Assembly (NCBI GenBank): GCA_905221605.1
Contig: CAJNDS010000347.1
Location: 401,001-465,000 of the forward strand
From: Symbiodinium natans
Lineage: Eukaryota > Sar > Dinophyceae > Suessiales > Symbiodiniaceae
Direction: 5' to 3'
Length of the DNA stretch: 64,000 nucleotides
Shown here: piece after piece, positions 19,790 to 31,893 of the stretch
Layout: every line of letters starts with the position of its first letter
Numbering within the stretch: position 1 is the first letter of the stretch
Made by a program: the position numbers and the translations under genes
Notes under the pieces: model-generated
Databases searched by the model: none
What the model was told of the DNA's origin: nothing
What the model saw: the letters and a program-made list of their open reading frames with translations, nothing else

Positions 19790-22783
19790 CTACCCCTTGA
19801 CTTCTGAGATCTTCTTGAAAAAGCCGACCTGCACATTTGCAACAACCGGATCGGGGGAAGGGGTGGGAGGAGAGACCCAAACACCACCGCCTTCACGCTC
19901 CCTGGGCCTCGTCGTGCATGCGTTGGGCTTGATTGGCGAGTTTTTGAAAATCCCACACATCACATCTCGAGCTAGCCCAGTAAGACCCTGGAAACCCTGA
20001 AGCCTAGGCTTGTCACGCCTTGGGGAAGCAGACCAGGAAGCAGACGGAAATCATGGCTGGCACCTCTGACGAGAGTCGTTGCTCAGAGAGCTTCTCTAAG
20101 CATCCGTATTAGGGGCTGGCAGGAATCTTAGAGAAGGGCTGCAGAGGGTTGTTTAGGGCTTCTTAGAGGTTGCAGATTTCCTGGAATTAGGTCGAGGAGA
20201 AAGTAGTTCCGAATCCGCCGAGGCCTCAAGCCGAAGGTGTATGGGTTGTGAGAACAGGCACCCCCCTCCAAATCCTCCGCCCTAGCCGAAAGCCACACGT
20301 CGGCCCCATTTTTTTGCCTGAAATGGGTACCCCCCGTAGGCGACCACGATCTGAAAGCGGACGGTTCGCCAGGACCAGAAACAGTTGAAGCCCTCCATCC
20401 AAAGCCCTTGGATGGAGGCGGCGGGCCCCCCTCCATCCAAAGCCACTCGCCTTGGATGGAGGGGGGGGCCCCCCTGCCCGCCCCCCTCCTTTGCTTTTCG
20501 CCAAACCAGTGAAGCGTGAGCCCCCAAAGCCCGCAACCCTAAACTAACCCGGAACCCTAAACCATAAAGCCGGCACCCTAAACCCTAAACCCAACCCTAA
20601 TTGCTTGGGGTGCAGCGACTTGGGCGCTGCGGAATCACGATGCTCACGCGGATGCGCTGGGCCGGACCGAGGCCGGTCTTGTGCTTGGGCGTTTCAAAGC
20701 CAAATGAGGTTAATCCGAATGCTGTCGAGCGTGAACCGCTTCGAGTCCGGGATTCTGATTCTGAGAGTTCTACTATGTGCCATACTATATTAATATGCAT
20801 CTAGCGATACATCTATGTACGATTGTCATTGTCCGCTGTCCTTAAACAGCGGCGCCATAGCGGACGACTGAATAAGCAATGCAATGCAGGTGTTGCACTT
20901 GACCTCTTCTTGGGCACTGACTTTTCTACTCTTCTACGGCTTTCGACATGGCTAGCAAACCATCATTGTCGTTCTGCTGCTCCGAAGGACCGATTTGTGT
21001 TCTTGCCTTGCAGTTCTAGTAGCTGCTAGTCCCTTCCACAAGCCTGCCCGCATCCTTCGGCCACAAGTTGCCACCAGGCCACAAACAACGTGTTAGGGAC
21101 TCCGGCCTTGAGGAACTTACCCGACGCCTACAAATCCAAATCCGGCCTCGGAGTCGGGCGGAATGGCCATGCCGGAGTGAAGGCAGAAGCACTGACCCTG
21201 CCTTGGATTGCACTTGCACTTGCACAGTGCACTCGCACGTGGTTCACACACAGACACGCGGCGCGTGGAGCTGAAACCACGAAGCGATGCAGCTTCCCCA
21301 AGCACTTGAAACCCGAAAGCCTTTGGCCAAAGGCGCTGCTTGATGCATACCTTGGGCGACTCGAAGCGGATGTCCATGCAGAAGCAGCGGAGCCTTCGAT
21401 GCCGATCAGGTGACGGTAGAGGAACATGATCTACCCAAGGTGTGAGGGGCGCCACATGCGAGGATCTTGCGAGGTCTCGCCTGCAGCATGCAGTATGAAT
21501 GGGCCCAAGTGCCTGGATCTGTCTGCTTCTCGGAATGAATGAATGCTCACTCACGAATGCAATCCCGACAAAGTTTTGAAACTTTAGATCGGGCAGACAT
21601 ACACATCAAAATCCCAACACAGAGACTTGCACGGCTTGCACGTCACCAAGTGGCTTGTCAGCGCCACTCTTGAGGCAGAAGTCGCAAGAGAGACAGAGCA
21701 GCGTCTCCTCAGGCTTGAGCAGTTGGCGACACGGTCGGATGCGTCTAAGCTGCAACAACAAATGCGGCTATACTACGATGTATCACAATACCTTTGGCGC
21801 GCCGCCAAAGGCCACACCTCCGGCGTGATGTATGCCACCCTCACCTTTCTCGAAGGTAATTCGCTTAAAGGGGTCCAACGTGGGCCCGCGCCCTCCCCGG
21901 TCTTACCACCCACCCTGCCACCCTCGCTTCTTGCCGTGCCCGTAATTATAGTACTGGAAGAAGGCATGTAGGTCACAAGGTCTCTCTGAAGGAGATCGAG
22001 TGCTGTGGGGGCGCAAGTGAGCGTAAGGTATAGAACGAGGAAAGACCGAGAAGAGCGAGACACAATGCTTTGATTGACAGAGAGGGCCCGGAGTTAGTGC
22101 TCGAGCAGTTTGAGACCGGCTCTCCTTGGCGGCGCAGCCAATCTCCATGTTCTCAATCTGAATGCCGTTGAAGCAGCCTTTTGACTCAAATTCTCTAAGT
22201 CTTCCATTCGTTTGGTGGTTTGGTGGTGGCTGCACTTCGGCTACTGAAGGTCGTCATTTTCTCGGATCTTCGTACCTGCCTTCAAAGATCGAACTGATCA
22301 CCAGCCGAGGCTGGCAGGCAAGGCAGTAAGCATTGTCGCAATTTCATCTGGGGCTCAGGGCTTTGAGACAACCGAATTATGAAGCAGGGGGCCCAGAACG
22401 AGGGGGCATTCATGAGGGTTAGACTATCCACCGTGAACCTGACAGTGCCCTTCGCAGCGAACCAGCAACGAACGCGAGCCATCCCGCCGAATAAAACAAC
22501 CAGGAAGGACGTACATCTGGCGAAGCGGCAGAAGCAGGCGCCGTACACAATCACCTTCCATGTAGGGGAAGAGCAATCCACGCTAAGGTTTCAAGAGCCC
22601 GCTACTCACCTGCGAAGTTTTCACAACACTTGCGAAAGGTCTGAATTTCAATGAAGGCTTGTAAAGACAACGTCCTAAAGCACATTGATTCGGACCTGAG
22701 TCTGCCGTCTTAACGATCGTGGCTTCCCTGCAAGCCTTGGACTCGTCGATCGCGGACATGCTCATCTGCGATGGGGCCGACAT
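19790..22783 (-). CDS. Cys-rich array gene, copy 1 (diverged)
   Basis: Exons E1 22736-22783, E2 22527-22554, E3 22125-22177, E4 21655-21707, E5 21351-21393, E6 21147-21197, E7 20019-20063, E8 19790-19828. This is the downstream-most copy and is diverged from the homogenised block: exon E3 reads CFNGIQIENMEIGCAAK (Met where copies 2-9 have Pro), while E6 has GMAIPPDSE as in copies 2-9. Intron 6 (20064-21146) is over 1 kb, about three times that of other copies, and holds two hairpins, telomere-like repeats and dispersed repeat module copy B. The E1 donor is GCTTGC and the E3 donor GAGAGC, both non-GT. All exons are open and in phase. Confidence 0.75.
20318..20680. repeat. Dispersed repeat module, copy B, with hairpins and CCCTAAA repeats
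   Basis: Matches the module at 16615-16810 (GAAATGGGTACCCCCC and GCGCTGCGGAATCACGATGC). Between the shared blocks are two inverted repeats, CCTCCATCCAA/TTGGATGGAGG at 20392-20418 and again at 20430-20462, and degenerate CCCTAAA telomere-type units at about 20534-20600. It sits in intron 6 of array copy 1. Confidence 0.65.
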
Positions 22784-23261
22784 GGTTCAGAGCTCTTTTC
22801 CAAAGGTGGCCCTGCAATCGACGGGTGAGATCTTCGCCCTGGTTCCAAGACGGCTGCAGGCTGCACTTCTCACGCGGAGCAACGATGCGGTCATGCGCAT
22901 GCCGGTCCGTGCTCTGCCCTCCGCAAACATGACCCTGCCCACTTAGCTTGCCATAGCTGGCTTGCAACAACGGCTCCTTAAGGGCCTTAGGGCCTAATTA
23001 TGCGGAGAACTCACACATGCACAACAAATACACATTTTCGTCTTCGTTGTGCAAGGATTCAGTTCAGAGCCATTTTGGCTGCCGTTTCTGCTAATAGACA
23101 CTTCGCGAGGGAAACATGGATCGACATATTCAAGGAATTGATGTTAGGAAGTGGAAACGTCGATATTCTTGTGAAGTAACGAACCGGACCAACTCCATCA
23201 AACATACTCCACTCCCCGCACTTCGGAAGGGAAGCTTCGCAGGACCGAGGACGACCCTCGT

Positions 23262-25681
23262 CTAGCCCTTGACCTCTGAGATCTTCTTGAAAAAGCCGAC
23301 CTGGCAGCAAAGCACAAGTCGCTGCAGCCACTTCCACGCGAGACAGACCATGCCATGGGTCAGAGGTTCGCGGGGTCTTCGGGGGGTCTGGCTGGAAATC
23401 CTAGGACATTCAATCCGACTCACAGCAACAGCAACGCTCCCTCACAAGTAGGGAGCCGTTTAGACGCTCGCAACGCTGCCTTGGGGAAGCAGACCAAGAA
23501 ACAGACGGAGATCATGGCAGGCACCTCTTGAAGGACAAGCGGCACGTTGCTTGGAAGCTTTGGGGCAACTATGCTCTCGCTTCGCACAGGAAGGTCATGG
23601 AACGTCTGCCTAGCAGAACTCTCCCAGTTGCTGGCAGTTGCTGGCAGGCCCTACATGACGCCAGCCCCAAGCGTGCAAGAAACAAAAATGCGAAACCACA
23701 TCCGCTTAGGGCAACCCTCTTCAAGTGGGACACGAGCAGACAGCCAAAGACGCTGCTGCCATGCTCCATCATGAATACTTTGGCCACCGAGTCTTGTGCA
23801 GCTGCTGCCAAAATCTTCAAACGACACAAACGCCATGATGCTGCATTGCCCTTGCCGTCGGCTAGAGGCCCTGCAACTGCAACCCCGAAGGCGTCCCAGA
23901 ACTCACAAATCCAAATCCGGCCTCGGAGTCGGGTGGAATGGCCATGCCGGAGTGAAGGCAGAAGCACTGACCCTGCCTTGGATTGCACTTGCACTTGCGC
24001 AGTGCACTCGCACGTAGTTCACACACAGGCACGCGGCGTGTGGAGCTGGAACCACGAAGCGATGCAGCTTCCCCAAGCACGTGAAACCCGAAAGCCTTTG
24101 GCCAAAGGCGCTGCTTGATGCATACCTTGGGCGACTCGAAGCGGATGTCCATGCAGAAGCAGCGGAGCCTTCGATGCCGATAAGCTGACGGTGGAGGAAC
24201 ATGATCTACCCAAGGTGTGAGGGGCGCCACATGCCAGGATCTTGCGAGGTCTCGCCTGCAGCATGCAGTATGAATGGGCCCAAGTGCCTGGATCTGTCTC
24301 CTTCTCGGAGTGACATGAATGCAATCCCGACACATTTTCAAAACTTTAGATCGCGGCAAGCACACACGCACACGCACACGCGCGACACACGCACAACACA
24401 CGCGCATCGGAGACTTGCAAGGCTTGCGGCAGAAGTTCTGGAATGTTCTGGACTTGGGCCCTGCCACGTCAATTCACGTCACCAAGTGACTTGTCAGCGC
24501 CACTCTTGAGGCAGAAGTCGCAAGAGAGACAGAGCAGCGTCTCCTCAGGCTTGAGCAGGTGCCGATACGATCGGATGTGCGTCTCAAATGCTAACTGCGG
24601 CTATACAACACGTGTACCATACCAGTATACCTTTGGCGCGCCGTCTCCGGCCACACCTCGGGCGTGATGCACGGCACCCTCCCTTCGCGACATGCTCACT
24701 CGTTTCGAGATGGAGTATACACTCATGCCTCCCTGTTAGAAATCGAGAGTGCTGGGGGCGCAAGTGAGCATGAGGCATAGAACGAGAAAAAGAAAATGGG
24801 GGAGGGAGAGAAAAGGAGAGAGGGAGAGAGAGAGAGAGAGACGGACCCAATTTGCAAACAAATGAGAATAGCTGTCCTTGCCAAGACGGATACACGCGTT
24901 GATGCATGGCTTTGGTAGCTCGCAGTCTGACACCGCAGCCCCAACTTTTGACCCCAAGCTATCGACTCACTCCTTGGCGGCGCAGCCAATCTCCGGGTTC
25001 TCAATCTGAATGCCGTTGAAGCAGCCTTGATCCGATTCAAGGGACACAAAACTTCGGAAGAAGCTGCAGGGGCCACGATCTCTTCGGTGTGCTGTAGCAC
25101 CACTGGGTTGACCGTTCGACTCCTTTGAAAAGTCTTTGTGGGGTCCCCTGAACCTTGAACGCCAAAGGCCGACCCTAAACAACAGCGCAGCGCCTCGTTC
25201 GAACAACAGCTGGATTTACATCACGGCTGTCGGGGTTCTGCATCGTGAAAACTGTGAACCCTGAACTTGACAACATGTTGGCTTCAGAGTATTCAATGAG
25301 TATTCTCGTGGGCTCACTAGTCTCGGGTCCTCGGAAGGAGCTGTGACCTAGGACCTAGGAAGACTGCCACAACAAGCGCGGAGCCCCCAACCACAACCGA
25401 AAGCCCGAAGCCACGAAATGCCACGAATATCAAGTACCGCCGGAGCGGCAGAAGCAGGCGCCGTACACGATCACCTTCCGCACGGAGGTAGGAAGAGCAA
25501 CCGAGGCTCAACTTGGGAAAGAGACGGCGCCAAGGCGCCAAACAGCCCGACGCTTCAGACTTTGGGACTACAGAGTCTCTACTTTCGTTGAATTTTCAGA
25601 TGCCCTTCAAAAAGACTGAATCCTACGCGCCGCCTTGGACTCGTCGATCGCGGACATGCTCATCTGCGATGGGGCCGACAT
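23262..25681 (-). CDS. Cys-rich array gene, copy 2 (family description)
   Basis: Unidentified family. Exons E1 25634-25681 (MSAPSQMSMSAIDESK), E2 25447-25474 (VIVYGACFC), E3 24973-25025 (CFNGIQIENPEIGCAAK), E4 24491-24543 (LLCLSCDFCLKSG), E5 24126-24168 (LRCFCMDIRFESPK), E6 23922-23972 (GQCFCLHSGMAIPP), E7 23480-23524 (VPAMISVCFLVCFPK), E8 23262-23300 (VGFFKKISEVKG, TAG). Lengths 48, 28, 53, 53, 43, 51, 45 and 39 nt give 360 nt, 119 residues and 13 Cys. Boundaries were set where the diverged copies stop agreeing and a G(T/C/A) donor and an AG acceptor restore one frame; differences in E4-E6 are mainly at third codon positions. Paired C-F-C motifs suggest metal binding or disulphides, but no function can be named. 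No signal peptide; the C-terminus is hydrophobic then basic. Confidence 0.8.
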
Positions 25682-25710
25682 GTTTCAAAGACTTTCCACA
25701 GGTGACCCTG
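25682..25710 (-). promoter_or_regulatory. Candidate spliced-leader acceptor and short 5' UTR (copy 2)
   Basis: On the minus strand CCCGTTGCAG|GGTCACC lies 26 nt upstream of the E1 ATG. The same CAG|GG(T/C)CACCTT is kept at 25-28 nt from ATG in the diverged copies 1 (22811/22812), 10 (49086/49087) and 11 (57475/57476), although the sequence between it and ATG varies. Dinoflagellate mRNAs receive a trans-spliced leader at an AG, so this is the likely acceptor. No TATA box or poly(A) signal was found. Confidence 0.45.
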
Positions 25711-26181
25711 CAACGGGTGAGATCTGCTCCCTGGTTCCAAGACGGCTGCAGGATGCGACGATGCGGTCATGCGCATGCCGTGCTCTGCCCTCCGCATGCT
25801 CCGCATACATGACCCTGCCCACTTAGCTTGCTATAGTCGGTTGGCAACAGCTCCTGAATGCGGATGCGGAGAACACACATCATCAACAAGTCAACAAAAT
25901 CATGGGGCAGGTGGCAGGCGCGAATGCACTTTTGGCTTCGCTGCGCAGGGATTCAGTTCAGAGAGCTATTTCGGCCGCCGTTTCTGCAGCAGACACTCGG
26001 GAAGGAGACATGGACCGACATGCGCCGCATGCTCCTACTTCTAAGCGTATTCAAGGAATTAATGTTAGGAATTGGAACGTCGATATTCTTGTGAACTAAC
26101 GAACCGGACCAACTCCATCAAACATACTCCACTCCCCGCACTTCGGAAGGGAAGCTTCGCAGGACCGAGGACGACCCTCGT

Positions 26182-27146
26182 CTAGCCCTTGACCTCTGAG
26201 ATCTTCTTGAAGAAGCCGACCTGGCAGTAAAGCACAAGTCGCTGCAGCCACTTCCACGCGAGACAGACCATGCCATAGGTCAGAGGTTCGCGGGGTCTTC
26301 GGGGGTCTGGCTGGAAATCCTAGGACAATCCGACTCACAGCAACAGCAACGCTGCCTTGGGGAAGCAGACCAAGAAACAGACGGAGATCATGGCAGGCAC
26401 CTCTCGAAGGACAAGCGGCACGTTGCTTGGAAGCTTTGGGGCAACTATGCTCTCGCTTCGCACAGGAAGGTCATGGAACGTCTGCCTAGCAGAACTCTCC
26501 CAGTTGCTGGCAGGCCCTACATGATGCCAGGCCCAAGCGTGCAAGAAACAAAATGCGAAACCACATCCGCTTAGGGCAACCCTCTTCAAGTGGGACACGA
26601 GCAGACAGCCAAAGACGCTGCTGCCAAAATCTTCAAACGACACAAACGCCGTGATGCTGCATTGCCCTTGCCGTCGGCTAGAGGCCCTGCAACTGCAACC
26701 CCGAAGGCGTCCCAGAACTCACAAATCCAAATCCGGCCTCGGAGTCGGGTGGAATGGCCATGCCGGAGTGAAGGCAGAAGCACTGACCCTGCCTTGGATT
26801 GCACTTGCACTTGCGCAGTGCACTCGCACGTGGTTCACACACAGGCACGCGGCGTGTGGAGCTGGAACCACGAAGCGATGCAGCTTCCCCAAGCACGTGA
26901 AACCCGAAAGCCTTTGGCCAAAGGCGCTGCTTGATGCATACCTTGGGCGACTCGAAGCGGATGTCCATGCAGAAGCAGCGGAGCCTTCGATGCCGATAAG
27001 CTGACGGTGGAGGAACATGATCTACCCAAGGTGTGAGGGGCGCCACATGCGATCTGTCTCCTTCTCGGAGTGACATGAATGCAATCCCGACACATTTTCA
27101 AAAATTTAGATCGCGGCAAGCACACACGCACACGCACACGCACGAC

Positions 27147-27186
<40 letters not shown>

Positions 27187-28478
27187 AAAACCCACGCACA
27201 ACACACGCGCATCGGAGACTTGCAAGGCTTGCGGTGGACGTTCTGGAATGTTCTGGACTTGGGCCCTGCCACGTCAATTCACGTCACCAAGTGACTTGTC
27301 AGCGCCACTCTTGAGGCAGAAGTCGCAAGAGAGACAGAGCAGCGTCTCCTCAGGCTTGAGCAGGTGCCGATACGATCGGATGTGCGTCTCAGATGCTAAC
27401 TGCGGCTATACAACACGTGTACCATACCAGTATACCTTTGGCGCGCCGTCTCCGGCCACACCTCGGGCGTGATGCACGGCACCCTCCCTTCGCGCCATGC
27501 TCACTCGTTTTGAGATGGAGTATACACTCATGCCTCCCTGTTAGAAATCGAGAGTGCTGGGGGCGCAAGTGAGCATGAGGCATAGAACGAGAAAAAGAAA
27601 ATGGGGGAGGGAGAGAAAAGGAGAGAGGGAGAGAGAGAGAGAGAGACGGACCCAATTTGCAAACAAATGAGAATAGCTGTCCTTGCCAAGACGGATACGC
27701 GCGTTGATGCATGGCTTTGGTAGCTCGCAGTCTGACACCGCAGCCCCAACTTTTGACCCCAAGCTATCGACTCACTCCTTGGCGGCGCAGCCAATCTCCG
27801 GGTTCTCAATCTGAATGCCGTTGAAGCAGCCTTGATCCGATTCAAGGGACACAAAACTTCGGAAGAAGCTGCAGGGGCCACGATCTCTTCGGTGTGCTGT
27901 AGCACCACTGGGTTGACCGTTCGACTCCTTTGAAAAGTCTTTGTGGGGTCCCCTGAACCTTGAACGCCAAAGGCCAACCCTAAACAACAGCGCAGCGCCT
28001 CGTTCGAACAACAGCTGGACTTACATCACGGCTGTCGGGGTTCTGCATTGTGAAAACTGTGAACCCTGAACTTGACAACATGTTGGCTTCAGAGTATTCA
28101 ATGAGTATTCTCGTGGGCTCACTAGTCTCGGGTCCTTGGAAGGAGCTGTGACCTATGAAGACTGCCAGAACAAGCGCGGAGCCCCCAACCACAACCAAAA
28201 GCCCGAAGCCACGAAATGCCACGAATATCAAGTACCCACCGGAGCGGCAGAAGCAGGCGCCGTACACGATCACCTTCCGCACGGAGGTAGGAAGAGCAAC
28301 CGAGGCTCAACTTGGGAAAGAGACGGCGCCAAGGCGCCAAACAACCCGACGCTTCAGACTTTGGGACTACAGTCTCTACTTTCGTTGAATTTTCAGATGC
28401 CCTTCAAAAAGACTGAATCCTACGCGCCGCCTTGGACTCGTCGATCGCGGACATGCTCATCTGCGATGGGGCCGACAT
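26182..28478 (-). CDS. Cys-rich array gene, copy 3
   Basis: Exons E1 28431-28478, E2 28246-28273, E3 27778-27830, E4 27296-27348, E5 26942-26984, E6 26738-26788, E7 26356-26400, E8 26182-26220. The predicted protein is the same as copy 2; E8 carries one silent change (TTC for TTT in GFF), shared with copy 4. It lacks about 47 bp of the sequence just upstream (minus sense) of E5 that copies 2 and 5-8 have, and intron 6 is shortened by a deletion at about 26615. Intron 4 carries an (AC)n run near 27120-27190. Confidence 0.78.
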
Positions 28479-28978
28479 GTTTCAAAGACTTTCCACAGGT
28501 GACCCTGCAACGGGTGAGATCTGCTCCCTGGTTCCAAGACGGCTGCAGGATGCGACGATGCGGTCATGCGCATGCCGTGCTCTGCCCTCCGCATGCTCCG
28601 CATACATGACCCTGCCCACTTAGCTTGCTATAGTCGGTTGGCAACAGCTCCTGAATGCGGATGCGGAGAACACACATCATCAACAAGTCAACAAAATCAT
28701 GGGGCAGGTGGCAGGCGCGAATGCACTTTTGGCTTCGCTGCGCAGGGATTCAGTTCAGAGAGCTATTTCGGCCGCCGTTTCTGCAGCAGACACTCGGGAA
28801 GGAGACATGGACCGACATGCGCCGCATGCTCCTACTTCTAAGCGTATTCAAGGAATTAATGTTAGGAATTGGAACGTCGATATTCTTGTGAACTAACGAA
28901 CCGGACCAACTCCATCAAACATACTCCACTCCCCGCACTTCGGAAGGGAAGCTTCGCAGGACCGAGGACGACCCTCGT

Positions 28979-31399
28979 CTAGCCCTTGACCTCTGAGATC
29001 TTCTTGAAGAAGCCGACCTGGCAGCAAAGCACAAGTCGCTGCAGCCACTTCCACGCGAGACAGACCATGCCGTGGGTCAGAGGTTCGCGGGGTCTTCGGG
29101 GGGTCTGGCTGGAAATCCTAGGAAATTCAATCCGACTCACAGCAACAGCAACGCTGCCTTGGGGAAGCAGACCAAGAAACAGACGGAGATCATGGCAGGC
29201 ACCTCTTGAAGGACAAGCGGCACGTTGCTTGGAAGCTTTGGGGCAACTATGCTCTCGCTTCGCACAGGAAGGTCATGGAACGTCTGCCTAGCAGAACTCT
29301 CCCAGTTGCTGGCAGTTGCTGGCAGGCCCTACATGACGCCAGCCCCAAGCGTGCAAGAAACAAAAGGCGAAACCACATCCGCTTAGGGCAACCCTCTTCA
29401 ACTGGGACACGAGCAGACAGCCAAAGACGCTGCTGCCATGCTCCATCATGAATACTTTGGCCACCGAGTCTTGTGCAGCTGCTGCCAAAATCTTCAAACG
29501 ACACAAACGCCATGATGCTGCATTGCCCTTGCCGTCGGCTAGAGGCCCTGCAACTGCAACCCCGAAGGCGTCCCAGAACTCACAAATCCAAATCCGGCCT
29601 CGGAGTCGGGTGGAATGGCCATGCCGGAGTGAAGGCAGAAGCACTGACCCTGCCTTGGATTGCACTTGCACTTGCGCCGTGCACTCGCACGTGGCTCACA
29701 CACAGGCACGCGGCGTGTGGAGCTGGAACCACGAAGCGATGCAGCTTCCCCAAGCACGTGAAACCCGAAAGCCTTTGGCCAAAGGCGCTGCTTGATGCAT
29801 ACCTTGGGCGACTCGAAGCGGATGTCCATGCAGAAGCAGCGGAGCCTTCGATGCCGATAAGCTGACGGTGGAGGAACATGATCTACCCAAGGTGTGAGGG
29901 GCGCCACATGCGATCTGTCTCCTTCTCGGAGTGACATGAATGCAATATAATGCAATCCCGACACATTTTCAAAACTTTAGATCGCTGCAAGCACACACGC
30001 ACACGCACACGCACACGCACGACACACGCACACACACACACACACAAACACACAAAACCCACGCACAACACACGCGCATCGGAGACTTGCAAGGCTTGCG
30101 GTGGACGTTCTGGAATGTTCTGGACTTGGGCCCTGCCACGTCAATTCACGTCACCAAGTGACTTGTCAGCGCCACTCTTGAGGCAGAAGTCGCAAGAGAG
30201 ACAGAGCAGCGTCTCCTCAGGCTTGAGCAGGTGCCGATACGATCGGATGTGCGTCTCAGATGCTAACTGCGGCTATACAACACGTGTACCATACCAGTAT
30301 ACCTTTGGCGCGCCGTCTCCGGCCACACCTCGGGCGTGATGCACGGCACCCTCCCTTCGCGCCATGCTCACTCGTTTTGAGATGGAGTATACACTCATGC
30401 CTCCCTGTTAGAAATCGAGAGTGCTGGGGGCGCAAGTGAGCATGAGGCATAGAACGAGAAAAAGAAAATGGGGGAGGGAGAGAAAAGGAGAGAGGGAGAG
30501 AGAGAGAGAGAGACGGACCCAGTTTGCAAACAAATGAGAATCGCTGTCCTTGCCAAGACGGATACGCGCGCTGATGCATGGCTTTGGTAGCTCGCAGTCT
30601 AAGACCGCAGCCCCAACTTTTGACCCCAAGCTATCGACTCACTCCTTGGCGGCGCAGCCAATCTCCGGGTTCTCAATCTGAATGCCGTTGAAGCAGCCTT
30701 GATCCGATTCAAGGGACACAAAACTTCGGGATTAGGCCTTGACCCAGCTTTTGGGTTGAGAGATGAAGGTGGTGTGAAGAAGCTGCAGGGGCCACGATCT
30801 CTTCGGTGTGCTGTAGCACCACTGGGTTGACCGTTCGACTCCTTTGAAAAGTCTTAGTGGGGTCCCCTGAACCTTGAACGCCAAAGGCCAACCCTAAACA
30901 ACAGCGCAGCGCCTCGTTCGAACAACAGCTGGACTTACATCACGGCTGTCGGGGTTCTGCATTGTGAAAACTGTGAACCCTGAACTTGACAACATGTTGG
31001 CTTCAGAGTATTCAATGAGTATTCTCGTGGGCTCACTAGTCTCGGGTCCTCGGAAGGAGCTGTGACCTAGGACCTAGGAAGACTGCCAGAACAAGCGTGG
31101 AGCCCCCAACCACAACCGAAAGCCCGAAGCCACGAAATGCCACGAATATCAAGTACCCACCGGAGCGGCAGAAGCAGGCGCCGTACACGATCACCTTCCG
31201 CACGGAGGTAGGAAGAGCAACCGAGGCTCAACTTGGGAAAGAGACGGCGCCAAGGCGCCAAACAACCCGACGCTTCAGACTTTGGGACTACAGTCTCTAC
31301 TTTCGTTGAATTTTCAGATGCCCTTCAAAAAGACTGAATCCTACGCGCCGCCTTGGACTCGTCGATCGCGGACATGCTCATCTGCGATGGGGCCGACAT
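28979..31399 (-). CDS. Cys-rich array gene, copy 4
   Basis: Exons E1 31352-31399, E2 31167-31194, E3 30645-30697, E4 30163-30215, E5 29803-29845, E6 29599-29649, E7 29158-29202, E8 28979-29017. Same predicted protein as copy 2. Intron 2 holds a 47-bp insertion at 30730-30776 (GATTAGGCCTTGACCCAGCT then TTTGGGTTGAGAGATG) that is also in copies 7, 8 and 9 but absent from 2, 3, 5 and 6. Confidence 0.78.
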
Positions 31400-31893
31400 G
31401 TTTCAAAGACTTTCCACAGGTGACCCTGCAACGGGTGAGATCTGCTCCCTGGTTCCAAGACGGCTGCAGGATGCGACGATGCGGTCATGCGCATGCCGTG
31501 CTCTGCCCTCCCCGCATGCATGACCTTGCCCACTTAGCTTGCTATAGTCGGTTGGCAACAGCTCCTGAATGCGGATGCGGAGAACACACATCATCAACAA
31601 GTCAACAAAATCATGGGGCAGGTGGCAGGCGCGAATGCACTTTTGGCTTCGTTGTGCAGGGATTCAGTTCAGAGAGCTATTTCGGCTGCCGTTTCTGCAG
31701 CAGACCCTCCGGGAAGGAGACATGGACCGACATGCGCCGCATGCTCCTACTTCTAAGTGTATTCAAGGAATTAATGCTAGGAATTGGAACGTCGATATTC
31801 TTGTGAATTAACGAACCGGACCAACTCCATCAAACATACTCCACTCCCCGCACTTCGGAAGGGAAGCTTCGCAGGACCGAGGACGACCCACGT

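Noticed and set aside
21780-21860. Extra array exon reading YITPEVWPLAARQRY before a GTATTG donor
   Set aside because: Present in copies 1-9 but absent from copies 10 and 11, which have complete frames without it; more likely conserved intron sequence.
24136-24168. Alternative E5 frames (GSAASAWTSASSRP or APLLLHGHPLRVAQ)
   Set aside because: The two base differences in copy 11 are both silent only in the LRCFCMDIRFESPK frame, which also fits the C-F-C pattern of the other exons.
25858-26094. Plus-strand frames repeated in each array spacer (RTHIINKSTKSWGRWQ...)
   Set aside because: Found only in the homogenised spacers, frames break between copies by indels, and there is no counterpart beside copies 10 and 11.
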